From Tridacna crocea (Eukaryota; Mollusca; Bivalvia; Cardiida; Cardiidae), in contig OX031063.1 in NCBI GenBank assembly GCA_943736015.1, positions 2,709,001 to 2,773,000 of the forward strand: a stretch of DNA of 64,000 nt, read 5' to 3'. A model generated the notes under the pieces. That model ran no database searches. It was not told the origin of the DNA and saw nothing but the letters and a program-made list of their open reading frames with translations. Shown one piece after another: positions 1 through 10,500 of the stretch; position 1 is the stretch's first letter; the number at the start of each line of letters is the position of its first letter. Position numbers and translations under genes: made by a program.

Positions 1-124
1 AGGAAATATTTTCTCAAATAAAGAAATGATTAATTTTTCATCATTTTTCAAGTTGTCAGCTTTGGTCAAATGTCTGATGCTTTTGTGTGGAAAAAAATAG
101 ATCTGATCCAAGCACATTCAATAA

Positions 125-282
125 GAAGATATTTGAAAAAATTGTGGGGGGGAAAGGAAAAAATGCCGATAACCAGCAATATTTTACTTTTCTACCGCAA
201 TGTTTTCTATCCTTCTATGTTTCATTATTTGTCTGTCAATACTTTCAATTTGGACAAAGTTATGATTTTGTTTTCTGGTTAA
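125..282 (+). mobile_element. TTAA-A, diverged partial copy
   Basis: Decayed central palindrome (about 130-230) and right end CAATTTGGACAAAGTTATGA up to GGTTAA. The left end is not recognisable. Confidence 0.7.
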
Positions 283-574
283 GAATACAAGATTAGAATG
301 CAGTAATATTTTGGTTTTCCTCTTTCCATGCTGATTTTTTTGCCATATTGTTAGGGCTGTACAGGTCCAAATTCATGTATATGTGGTAAAGGCATTTTAG
401 ACAAAATTATATAATATTTCTGTAATCTGTCATTTTGTTATGTTGGACTTGTTGTTTTGTGCATTTTGTTTATTACAAAATCAACACATATTACATTTTA
501 ATGTCATTTGTTCTCAATATCAACAAATTAATACGGGTGATTGGTATGTTGCACTATTTTTAACATAATTTATG

Positions 575-905
575 GATAAAGGATAATCAACTGGTCATTT
601 TTGCTATGAAAAATATCTCACGAGGATGCGTTGTTAGGTGTTGAAAAAATGAGTACCCAGCGCAAGTTCTTTTTAACATCTTACGATGCATCTGAGAGAG
701 ATATTTTTCATATCAAAAATAACCAGTTGATTACTGTATTTATTATATACCTTTTTAACATTATTATTTTTAATTTTCCATTTAAAAAAAAAAGTAGTTC
801 CTAAATTACAGCAGGAAGTGAAAGTGAAAGTTGATATCGTCAGTAGTGATATCAAAATTTATTACAATGGGAAATTCCGGGATTTCACTGCTAGGTATAT
901 AATAA
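575..905 (+). mobile_element. Hairpin element H, copy 1
   Basis: Contains inverted arms GATAATCAACTGGTCATTTT ... AATAACCAGTTGATTA around a GAAAAATATCTCACGAGGAT segment, then GTTGATATCGTCAGTAGTGA and CTGCTAGGTATATAATA. The same blocks recur in reverse at 20.5-20.97 kb. No coding capacity seen. Confidence 0.7.
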
Positions 906-942
906 AACATAATATCTACTGGTATGATAATTTTTGTATTGT

Positions 943-1172
943 TTTAAATCTTTTCCAAACAGTCCCAAGTTTTCACCACTTCAAGACTTTTGAAAACATT
1001 ATGAAAAAAGGAGAGACCTTGCAAGTAATTGAGTGAATGCTGGTAACCAGCATTTTCTCCTTTTTCCAGGTTTTCTCTGCCTTTCCAAAAACAAATCTCA
1101 GTTTTTAAGTCACATTTTTTTGCTATCTGCAAATTCTTGAAAAGTCCAAAATTTTGCTGTTTGATAATGACT
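943..1172 (+). mobile_element. TTAA-A, diverged copy
   Basis: Left half extended by a short insertion before ATGCTGGTAACCAGCATTTT. Ends are degraded (TAAATCTTTTCCAAAC; TTTGATAATGACTGA). Confidence 0.8.
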
Positions 1173-1376
1173 GATACAACCCATAGACCTGTTGCCTAAT
1201 TATTTTATTAAGATAACATTTCAAGTATTCAGATTTAAAACTAATATATGGTATCCTATTACATAGTTTTCTTTCTGTCCAGATATTATTTAAAATTTGT
1301 CAATTTTTATAATTACGTACATGAACTTGGAAACTCTTGCACTCTTAATGTTTAAATACTGAAAATGAAATGGACA

Positions 1377-1604
1377 TTAAGTCATTACCACTCAAGGTAA
1401 TTCTAGACCAATTCAAATTGAAAGCTTTTGCAGACAACAAGATAAATGCAGCTCAGATAATAATATTTGGCTTTTATAGGATAAAAAAATTGTGGGAAAA
1501 GGAGAAAATGCTGGTTATCAGCATTTTCTCCTTTTCCCACAATGTTTTCGAAAGGCATCTCTCTCAGGGTTAATAAAAGTCAGGATTGATTGGTAAAGAG
1601 TTAA
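1377..1604 (-). mobile_element. TTAA-A, full length
   Basis: TTAA at both ends. The central palindrome is almost perfect across GGGAAAAGGAGAAAATGCTG. Reverse orientation. Confidence 0.92.
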
Positions 1605-1829
1605 ACAGATATTTTATAATGTGAATAGCAAAATACAGAAATGCAAGTATTTGATAAACAAAGTGACTGTTACAGTTGTTGACCTATGAAGGTCATTAAG
1701 ATTTGCATGACATGAGCATCAGCCATGCAAATTTAAAATTCATTACTAAGACAGGTAATATGTATACGTATTTCACAGGTGCATTGTCTGTTTTTGTCAG
1801 GTTTTTTGAAAATTTGAGACAGGATTGTT

Positions 1830-2058
1830 TTAATCCTTTACCCCATAAGGCATTTCTATGATATCTCTAATTGACCCTAAATAACAGCAAGGATGAAGCC
1901 GTTTCTTGTGTGTATATGACACCTTTTGATAGTGTAGAAAACATTGTGGCAAAAGGTGAAATTGCTCGTCACGAGCAATTTCACCTTTTACCACAATGTC
2001 TTCCAAAGGCTCCTACAAGAAATGCGTAGAAATGAGTATCTATAGAGTAAAAGGTTAA
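1830..2058 (+). mobile_element. TTAA-B, full length
   Basis: Reference copy of family B: TTAATCCTTTACCCCATAAG at the left, GAGTAAAAGGTTAA at the right, centre GTGAAATTGCTCGTCACGAG palindromic, and flanks GTTTCTTGTGTGTATATGAC. Ends resemble TTAA-A; the interior differs except for GAAAACATTGTGGCAAAAGG. Confidence 0.92.
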
Positions 2059-2066
2059 CTTTTTCT

Positions 2067-2295
2067 TTAATTCATTACCAAACGACAAAAGTTAAGGTTT
2101 GTTCATATTCAAAGCATTTGTAGACGACAAAATAAAAGTGGCTGGAAATTTGAAATTTGTCTTGTGAAGGGTAGAAAACATTGTGGGAAAAGGAGAAAAT
2201 GCTGGTTACCATTATTTTCTCTTTTTTCCACAATGTTTTCTTAGGGCTTCTTTCTCAGGGTCGTCAGAAGTAGGGATTGTGTGGTAATGGGTTAA
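2067..2295 (-). mobile_element. TTAA-A, full length
   Basis: Only eight bases from the TTAA-B copy at 1,830-2,058. Ends TTAATTCATTACCAAACGAC and GTGGTAATGGGTTAA. Confidence 0.92.
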
Positions 2296-2599
2296 TTCTT
2301 AGATATCTTTTTATCGCTCAAAGCAAGTGTCATAACTAAACTTGTCTTTGTGGCTTACCTAAGTCCAGATGAGACTGTATGAAATGTGAGGTAATCATTG
2401 ACCTACACTTTCCTCTTTCCTGAGACGTTCTTGACGGAAACAACTATGAAATTAGATTTACTGGGCTTTCATTTCCAGAAGGCAAATGACTGGTAAATCT
2501 TTCACTACCAAGTGAATTATTTACAAGTTTTCATTGGCTATAAATGTGGTTCCACTGCACGATGAAGATACAGGTTTGCCTTGATCTAGATTAACATTG

Positions 2600-2671
2600 T
2601 GGACAATGTAGATTGCAGATCAGACTGCACATTCTGTGTAGTCTGATTCTGATCTACACTGTCCACATAGG
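2600..2671 (+). repeat. TTAA-C type hairpin
   Basis: Inverted arms TGTGGACAATGTAGATTGCA / ATCTACACTGTCCACA around GACTGCACATTCTGTGTAGTC. The outer parts of the element are not clear. Confidence 0.75.
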
Positions 2672-2738
2672 CTTCTGGTGTCATCAACAGTGAGGATGGA
2701 GTAAACCAAAAACTGTCTAAATGCTGGAGTCTCAAGAG

Positions 2739-3194
2739 TTAACCCATTACCAAACAATCCCTACTTTTGATGACCCTGAGAAAGAAGCCTTTAGAAAACA
2801 TTGTGGAAAAAGGAGAAAATGCTGGTAACCAGCATTTTCTCCTTTTCCCACAATGTTTTCTACCCTTCACAAAACATTTTTCAAATTTTAAGTCACTTTT
2901 ATTTTGTCATCTACAAAATGCTTTCGATTTGGACTAACCTAAACTTTTGTCGTTTGGTAATGAGTTAACCCTTTACTCCACAGATACTCATTTCTACGCA
3001 CTGCTTGTAAAAGCCTTTGGAAAACATTGTGGCAAAAGATGAAATTGCTCTTGACGAGCAATTTCATCTTTTGCCACAATGTTTTCAATGCTATCAAAAG
3101 TTTTCATATACACATAAGAAACGGCTTCATCTTTGCTGTCATTTAGGGTCAATTAAGAGATACCATAGAAATTCCTTATGGGGTAAAGGGTTAA
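2739..3194 (+). mobile_element. TTAA-A and TTAA-B head-to-tail, sharing one TTAA
   Basis: TTAA-A (+) spans 2,739-2,968 and TTAA-B (-) spans 2,965-3,194. The four bases 2,965-2,968 belong to both. Both have intact palindromes and ends. Confidence 0.93.
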
Positions 3195-3551
3195 GTTTAT
3201 TGAGACTTAATAGGACTGGACAAAATGTTCAAAAACAGGCAATTATTCGTTACTGGCAATGAATTGCTTGTGATTTGCAGTTGTTTTCTTTTTTCATATT
3301 TTGTATCATCATTCAAACAAGATTTATTCCCTTTCTTTTTGTGTGTGTGTGTCTCTGACGTGCTTTGTGGAATGTCTGAAAGAAGCACAAAATGGAAAAT
3401 TAATGTCACACTGTAGTTTTGTACTTTTCCCCATACTCTAGTTCTATATTAGTTCAATGGGTCAGGTTATACGATGTCATAAAACATGTCTAGTTATAAT
3501 ATTCTTTATTGGCAAAAACATTTCAGGTTGTTATGGATGATCTAGTGATTA
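3195..3551. other. No gene seen
   Basis: AT-rich intronic sequence with a short GT run at about 3,338-3,352. Confidence 0.6.
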
Positions 3552-3625
3552 GGTTTATCAGACTGTGTAGAGATAAGATCAGACTGCTGTGCAGTCAGAA
3601 TTTCATCTACACTGTTTTGCAAATA
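3552..3625 (+). repeat. TTAA-C type hairpin, diverged
   Basis: Imperfect arms GACTGTGTAGAGATAAGATC and CATCTACACTGTTTT around AGACTGCTGTGCAGTC. Confidence 0.65.
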
Positions 3626-3674
3626 AACCAAAGTTTCACTTTATATTCCAAGAATTTAATTACTAGATATCATA

Positions 3675-4100
3675 TCTCTTTACCAAATGACAAATTAACT
3701 AGTGCAAATTGAAAGCACTTCCAGACCACAAAATAAATGTGAATGAAAAATTAAAACTTGTTTTTGAAAGGGTAGAAAACATTGTGGAAAAAAGGAGAAA
3801 ATGCTGGTTCCCAGCATTTTCTCCTTTTTCCACAGTGTTTTCAAAAGGCCTCTTTCTCAGGGTCTTAGAGATTGTGTGGTAAAGGATTAACCCTAAGGCT
3901 GTTAATTATGATTCAATGATCTTTTGCAGAGAGTATAGATCAAGATCAGACTGCACAGAACTTGCTGTCTGATCTTTAATCTACACTGTCTGAGTAGGAA
4001 ATATTTTTATCAAAAAAATATGTTGGTATTAGCATTTATCCGCACTTTTACTATTGGTTTGAAAGTTTCATTTGTTTTATTGCGCCGGATAAGGGTTTAT
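3675..4100. mobile_element. TTAA-A then TTAA-C, sharing one TTAA
   Basis: TTAA-A (-) 3,675-3,890 is followed by TTAA-C 3,887-4,100. The C copy starts TTAACCCTAAGGC, has its hairpin at about 3,943-4,000, and ends GCGCCGGATAAGGGTTTA, which shows the full extent of this family. Confidence 0.85.
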
Positions 4101-4394
4101 ACGTATCACATACAATCTCCCTGGTTACCAGGCATGGCTTGTTCTATTTGATTCATAACTGTAAAAGTGGTTTGTCACGATTGTGCGACTAATATGACAA
4201 CCTTTTAGTGTTCGATGAATGCAAACATTCATAACTTCAACAAGATGGACACGTTTTTGTCAGATTTACCCTTTTTTTTACGTGAAAGACTGAGTATATT
4301 GGGCACTTTTATGTTTTAAATCTTAACTACATGATGGAATGAATTAATGCTCTCCAACATTGCAATCAGTTGTGAATGACAACTTGATGTGTTC

Positions 4395-4677
4395 AAGAAA
4401 TATACTGGTAACCAGCATTTTCCCCTTTTCACACAATGTTTTCAGAAGCTCTATAGACTTCCAACAGGGCTGTCAATGTACAGGATTGTATGTTATTGGG
4501 TTTAGGAGAACTTGTAGGGCATTTGCTGACAGTGTAACCAGCATTTTCTCCTTTTCCCAAATTGTTTTCTTACCTATGGAAGACAAGTTTTATACTGTTA
4601 GTAACATTCAATTTGTCATTCGCAAATCCTTTCAGTTTGGACCGGGCTGCAATTTTGTCGTATGGTAAAAGAGTTAT
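4395..4677. mobile_element. Two partial TTAA-A copies
   Basis: A right-half fragment in reverse (4,395-4,510) and another, forward (4,525-4,677), ending GTCGTATGGTAAAAGAGTTA. Each keeps only one arm of the palindrome. Confidence 0.75.
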
Positions 4678-5225
4678 GCAAACTTGGAAACAGGAATAAT
4701 ATTTTGGGTAATAAAGAAGATTTTCAATGTATGGGCTGTCAAAGCTTGGGGAGGGCTATAACTTAACTATTTACTTCAAACGAATTTTTTGTTATATTTA
4801 TCTCTGCATACCATTGTTGAAAGCATTATTGGAAAAGGAGATATAACCATTTGCAAGTAAATTAGTAATTTGTCATTTTGACTCTATGCTTTCACATAAT
4901 TATATTCAGGTTTATTTCATGCTTTCCTGGTAGGTTTCGGTGAAATAATTGTCAATGTTTCATGTTTACGAGCATTGAAAATACTGATTTTTATATTCTA
5001 TCTATTCAATTGAAGGCCGAAACAGTTGTTCCCTCACACTAGTTACCTAGGTTAAATGCACATGCCTCACGAGATGGAAATATGATGTAATTTACCTTAC
5101 ATTTGTCACACTTGATGTAATTCCTTGTTATGCGAAGGGTGTATGCCATGGGGAACAACCAAAAAGTACTGGGAAAGGGTTAAAAGCATGAAATAAATAG
5201 AATATTGTGTTCTTTTCTTTACGGT
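4678..5225. other. No gene seen
   Basis: Unique-looking AT-rich intronic sequence; no motif I can name. Confidence 0.6.
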
Positions 5226-5370
5226 GAAAAATAGAAATTTATTTGGTCTTGTGAACATTATCGGTAATATTTTCACATGTGGCTTGGTCACTCATGAAAA
5301 TATTACCGATGATGTTCACTCTGTGAAGCCAGTTGCAAACTTTTACTATAAAAACAAATTTATTATCCTC
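5226..5370 (+). repeat. Inverted-repeat element with ATTACCGATGATGTTCAC arms
   Basis: Arms GTGAACATTATCGGTAATAT and TGAAAATATTACCGATGATG surround a GTGGCTTGGTCACTC loop. Flanks ATTTATTTGGT / ACAAATTTATTATCC are also loosely inverted. Probably a small non-autonomous element. Confidence 0.6.
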
Positions 5371-5443
5371 TATATCTTACCTCAATCCTTAGCCCGCTAA
5401 ATAAAAGAAATGAAATTTCCAAGAAAAACCCAAATATTTCTGT

Positions 5444-5672
5444 TTAACTCTTTACCACACAATCCTGACTTTTAATGACCCTTAGACATAAGCTATTTGA
5501 AAACACTGTGGGAAAAGGAGAAAATGCTGGTAACCAGCATTTTCTCCTTTTCCCACAGTGTTTTCTACCCTTCCAAAACCAGATTTTAATTTTTCAGTCA
5601 CTTTTATTTTGTCGTCTGCAAATGATTTCAATTTGGACCAGTCTCAAATTTTCCCGTGTGGTAAAGAGTTGA
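5444..5672 (+). mobile_element. TTAA-A, full length
   Basis: Palindrome with ACACTGTGGGAAAAGG arms. The right end has decayed to TTGA. Confidence 0.92.
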
Positions 5673-5700
5673 AAGATGTTTTTGGAGAAAAGATATCTTC

Positions 5701-5775
5701 ATTTCGGACAGTGAAGATCTGAGATCACACTGCACATTCTGTGCAGTCTGATCTTGATCTATACAGTCCTCAAAA
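5701..5775 (+). repeat. TTAA-C type hairpin
   Basis: Arms GGACAGTGAAGATCTGAGAT and TGATCTATACAGTCC around CTGCACATTCTGTGCAG. Confidence 0.8.
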
Positions 5776-5832
5776 GGTCAGTGTGTCATGCTTAGTTGCT
5801 TATGGGTAAATTCTCAGTGATTATTCAAGTCT

Positions 5833-6240
5833 TTAACCCTTTACCACACAATCCCTACTTTTGATGACCTTGAGAAAAGAGCCTTTTGAAAACATTGTGG
5901 GAAAAGGAGAAAATGCTGGTTATCAGCATTTTCTTCTTTTCCCACAATGTTTTGTACCCCTCTCAAAACAAATTTTTATTATTAATTTTGTTAAGTTATT
6001 TATAACTTTTATTTTTGTCCTCTGCAAATGCTTTCAATTTGGACAAACCTAAAATTTTGTCGTTTTGTAATGAGATTACTCGTTGCCAATAGACGAAATT
6101 TTAGACTGATCAAAATTGAAAGTACATTTTATTTGCATATAATAATGTAAATATTGATTGGATGATAAAATTTGTCTGTAATAGGTAAGAAAAAGTTTTG
6201 GGAAATGGAGAAGTAGATGTCTAAAGTTTTGTTTTCTTAT
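5833..6240. mobile_element. TTAA-A full copy plus truncated reverse copy
   Basis: Full copy 5,833-6,078 (+), then at 6,083-6,240 a decayed partial copy in reverse beginning CCAATAGACGAAATTTTAGA. Confidence 0.8.
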
Positions 6241-6406
6241 TTAGAAAATGGTCCTTGAATTCGTAGAAAGCTGTTACGGTTGAAAATTTTAAGTTTTTAC
6301 CAAACATGAATAGTTGTTTTGAAAGATACACCCATTAGATAATAGAAATGTTGTAACTGGAGACGAGAAATGTTAATATCATTTATTAATATTCTGTGAC
6401 AAGATT

Positions 6407-6800
6407 TTAAAATCCTTTACCACCCAGTCCCGAGTTTTAATGACCCAGTGCAAGAAGCCTTTTGAAAACATTGTGGGAAAAGGAGAAAATGCTGGTAACC
6501 AGCATTTTCTCCTTTTCCCCACAATGTTTTCTACAACATACAAAAAGAAATTGTCAATTCAGCTTTGTTTATTTTGTCGTCTGCAAATGCTTTCAATTTG
6601 GTGCAGTCTAAAATTTTGACGTTTGGTAAAGATTTAAACCCTTAACTCCATAATGTTAGACTGGTCCATATTGAAAGCATTTACAGATGACAAATCAGCA
6701 GCTCAGATGTTTTGGGTAGTCTTCAGTAGGGTAGAAAACATTGTGGGAAAAGAAGAAAATGCTGGTTACCAACTTTTTCTTCTATTCCCTCAATGTTTGT
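6407..6800. mobile_element. TTAA-A full copy (+) and truncated copy (-)
   Basis: 6,407-6,637 is full length. 6,642-6,800 is reverse and loses its end after CTATTCCCTCAATG. Confidence 0.85.
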
Positions 6801-7034
6801 TAATATTGTTTTCTTTTGGGTATTGAAAGCCTGAAATTATGAGTTAGGAAAAACCCTTATTTTACCATTTGCATGCTAGAATTTTCTAAGTTTTATACTA
6901 CTCGTCATTTTGACTTGCTATTCATTTTCAGTTTTCAGTGATCTACAAGTTCAATGCATGGGCAGTATTATGATGAAATAAACAAGTTTGAAGTCTTTCT
7001 GCTATGACCACATAACTTGTTTGTGTTTTTTAGG

Positions 7035-7310
7035 CCAAGCCTAGGTGGCGCAGTCGATTGCATACAGGACTTGAGAATAAGGGATTGCAGGTTTGAATTC
7101 CAACTTTGACCATGTCTTTCTGAGGATCGATGATGGTCACTGCAACAGGATTCAATCCTCTCTCCCTGCTTATTATTGTTATGTGGGAAGGCAGCCTGTG
7201 GAATGGGCAAAATATTATGATACACTAGTAACAGAAACTCTAAGAAAGCATGGATAGGTGCACTGGTTGCCAAGATGTTTCTGAGATAATGTTGAAAACA
7301 GCATTAAACA
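7035..7310 (+). mobile_element. tRNA-derived SINE, second family
   Basis: tRNA-like head AGGTGGCGCAGTCGATTGCA with B-box-like GCAGGTTTGAATTCC; body ATGTGGGAAGGCAGCC and GCATGGATAGGTGCACTGGT; tail GCATTAAACACTC. It sits 45 bp before exon a. Confidence 0.8.
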
Positions 7311-7354
7311 CTCTATAATGAATCAACTAATCAGATCAATCATTATGATTTCAG

Positions 7355-7519
7355 GTCAACATCTTGGATGGGAAAAGAAGCCTTAATGTCAACATTTTTC
7401 TGAAGCAGTTTAAAATGCCCAACGAGGAAATAATACAGTTATTGCAAGATGGACAGAGTGACAAGTTCGGAGCGGAGAAGCTTAGATCCTTACAGAAGAT
7501 ACTTCCCTCTCAAGAAGAG
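7355..7519 (+). CDS. INF2: INF2-like exon a (FH2 start block)
   Basis: Preceded by ATGATTTCAG and followed by GTAAGA; phase 0 at both ends, 55 codons. It encodes [20 protein letters not shown] followed by a run ending LPSQEE, the conserved FH2 segment that follows the lasso/linker. The preceding exon must end on a codon boundary; none is recognisable in 1-7,354. Confidence 0.93.
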
Positions 7520-10500
7520 GTAAGATTATTCAATCCTTTTTCACACAATTCCGAATTTTAATTATAATGAAAGAAAAGACTTTTGAAAACATTGTTGGAA
7601 AAGGAGAAAATGCTGGTAACCAGCATTTTCTCCTTTTTCCAGCAATGTTTTCTACCCTTCCTAAAACAAAGATTAACTTTTGAGTCAACATTTATTTTGT
7701 TATCTGCGCATGCTATGAATTTGGACAAGTCTAACAATTTGTTTTGTTATAAAGAGATAACCTTTCATCAAACAGTTTTGAGTTTTAACAACTCTTAAAA
7801 GAGGAGGCTTTTGAAAGCATTATGGAAAAACGGGAAAATTTTAGTAACCAACATTTTCTACTTTTCCCATAACATTTCCTACCCTATTAAAGTCAAAGGC
7901 TGACCTTTGTGGATACTTTTCGCAGATCTTGATGCATTAAGCTCCCCTTTTCATGAAGCATGGGTAAATTGTAAATACAGATGAAAAAGAAGACATTACA
8001 TAAAAGGAGTAATATTGACCTGCTATGACTTTAAAACAAAAAAGAATCTTTCAGTGATTTAGCTGTAGAAGTGTATGATGTCTTTGTCTATTGTCCAGAT
8101 TGATTTGTTCCGAAGCTTTGATGGAGACAGGAGTAAACTAGGAAGTGCCGAGAAGTTTTTCATGTGCCTTATGGGCTTGCCAAAGTAAGTGTGACAAGGC
8201 TTCTGTTTATATTTCCTCGATATTCCTACTTTTGGTCTGATGAACCTATATCTATACAGATTTATTTTTCTTAGACCTACTCAGATTAGTACAACTGATA
8301 AAGCATTGATGCATTCGAAGGAAAGTAACAAGGTCTGAGAGGATGTCTACTCTTTCAAGAAAACAGCAAAGTACTGTGGTAGCCATGTTGTCATTTGTTT
8401 CCAGTGACTATCCTTTACTAAAGAAACTTTGCTGCAAGCTTGGGCAAGTTGTTAATTTTCAAGTTGAAGCCCATACCAATATGGCAGATACCCCTCAAAG
8501 TATCTTTAACTCATTACCAATTCATTTATTTGGCAGGATATAGGTTTATTTGTCATCTCCAAGCTCTTTAAACTTGGAAATAGTGTAAATCTTTCACAAC
8601 AGAGTTAACTCTTTACTAAACTACAATATTTTAGACGGCTCCAATTTGAAAGCGCTTGCAGATGACGAAATTTGTATGACACAGATTATGGGATTTGTAT
8701 CAGATAATCAAGAAACATGGAGGAAATGGAGAAAATGCTGGTTACAAGTAGTTTCTCCTTTTCCGACAATGTTTTCAAAAGGCCTACTTGTTAGGGTCGT
8801 TAATACTTGGCATTGTGTGGTAAAAGGTTAATATGCAATGATTCATAAAACGATTGTTTTATAACTCAGGTGAAAAAATACAGCCTTAATTAGTTATTGT
8901 TGATTTAAGATTAAAACCCAACCTGTGATATTTGTCAAGCAATAATGGCTGTTGCTGAAAATAGCTCAAATCCGAGATAATGATCATGTTTCCTGTAAAT
9001 TTCAGCTACCGATTGAGAGTCGAAGGCCTGTTAATCAAAGAAGAATTTAATTCCAACATGGAATATATTCGACCTTCCATTGATTCCGTTATTGAGGCTG
9101 CAAAGGGTGAGTGCTGGGTATGAGCCCATGTTGACCCATGCAATATTTTCTTTAACTCTTTACCACACGAGAAAATTTTAGACTGGTCCAAATTGAAAGC
9201 ATTTGCAGATGACAAAATAAAGGTGATTAAAAAATAGAAATTTGTTCTGGGAAGGGTAGAAAACACTGCGGGAAAAGGAGAAAATGCTGGTTACCAGCAT
9301 TTTCTCCTTTTCCCACAGTGTTTTCAAAAGGCTTCTTTCTTAGGGGCATCAGAAGTAGGGATTGTGTGGTAATGGGTTAATCCATGACCTAACAGTCCTT
9401 TGTTTTAACTATCATAAATGCCAGATGCGGTTTGTATTTCTGATATACATTTGTTGCAAACTGTCATGTTCGTAAGACAGTGTTGTTGACTCTTTACCAC
9501 ACAAAAAAAAAATTAAAGACTCGATGAAATTGAAAGTATTTGCAGACAACACATGAAAAATGGCTAAAATGAAGATGTTTGTTTTTAATTGTGTGAAAAG
9601 ATTGTGGCAAAAGGAGAAAATGCCACAATGTTTTCAAAAGCAGTCGTTCTCCAGGGGGTGTTAAAAAATCAGATTTGTGTGGTCGGGGTTAGTGTGCGGT
9701 TTTAATATCTGGGTTAAAATTGAATGGGAATCTGAAGGTTATAAGCATTTTTTTTTTCGCATGGACAGTGAAGATTCTCACTGTATTTGATCTATACAGA
9801 GATTTTGAATTAATTTTATTTTATTAATTTATTAAATTTAAACAGAGAATGTTGAACTCTGACTGTTTGAGTCTGATTTTTTTCAATTTTTGGTTTGAGA
9901 AGAATGATGTCAACGTTTGACACAAAAAGCCATAATTAAACAGACCATATTTTATCAGCAAATATCACTGTATTTTTTTGTTAAAGTGTATTGTTGATTC
10001 AAACTCTTGTTCTCCATTCAGAGGGAATCTGGCCCTTATACCACCCTTCAGGATCATAGTTGCCTTTTGCAGCCAATGTAGATCAAGATCAAATTGCACT
10101 AAATGTGCAGTCTGATCTTGATCTTCACTGTCTGCATTGCTGAAATACTCTGGACCAGAGTGATAATTGTGAAAATTGTGATTATTTGCTGTTTTTTAAA
10201 AAATGAAAGTGGTGCTAGGGTTTATTGGGCATGCTAAGGGCTAGTATCAGGACCAAAGTACATTAAACTCTTTCCATTCTATAGATGTTACCGGAAGCTT
10301 TTGTGGACAGTGTAGATCAGAGATCAGACAGCACAGAATGTGCAGTCTGATCTCTGCCCTAAATTGTCCACTGCTTTATTCTGGATTATCACTAAATTGT
10401 GTCTTGGTCTTGCAGTGGAACTGTATTTGTAACCATGAGAAAATGCTGTTTATTAACTGCCCCCCCCCCCTCCCAAACGTCATGGAGGGAGGTATACGGG

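Noticed and set aside
1-7354. Upstream INF2 exons (DID, FH1 or early FH2)
   Set aside because: I looked for the segment before VNILDGKRS with an acceptor and donor and found nothing convincing among the repeats.
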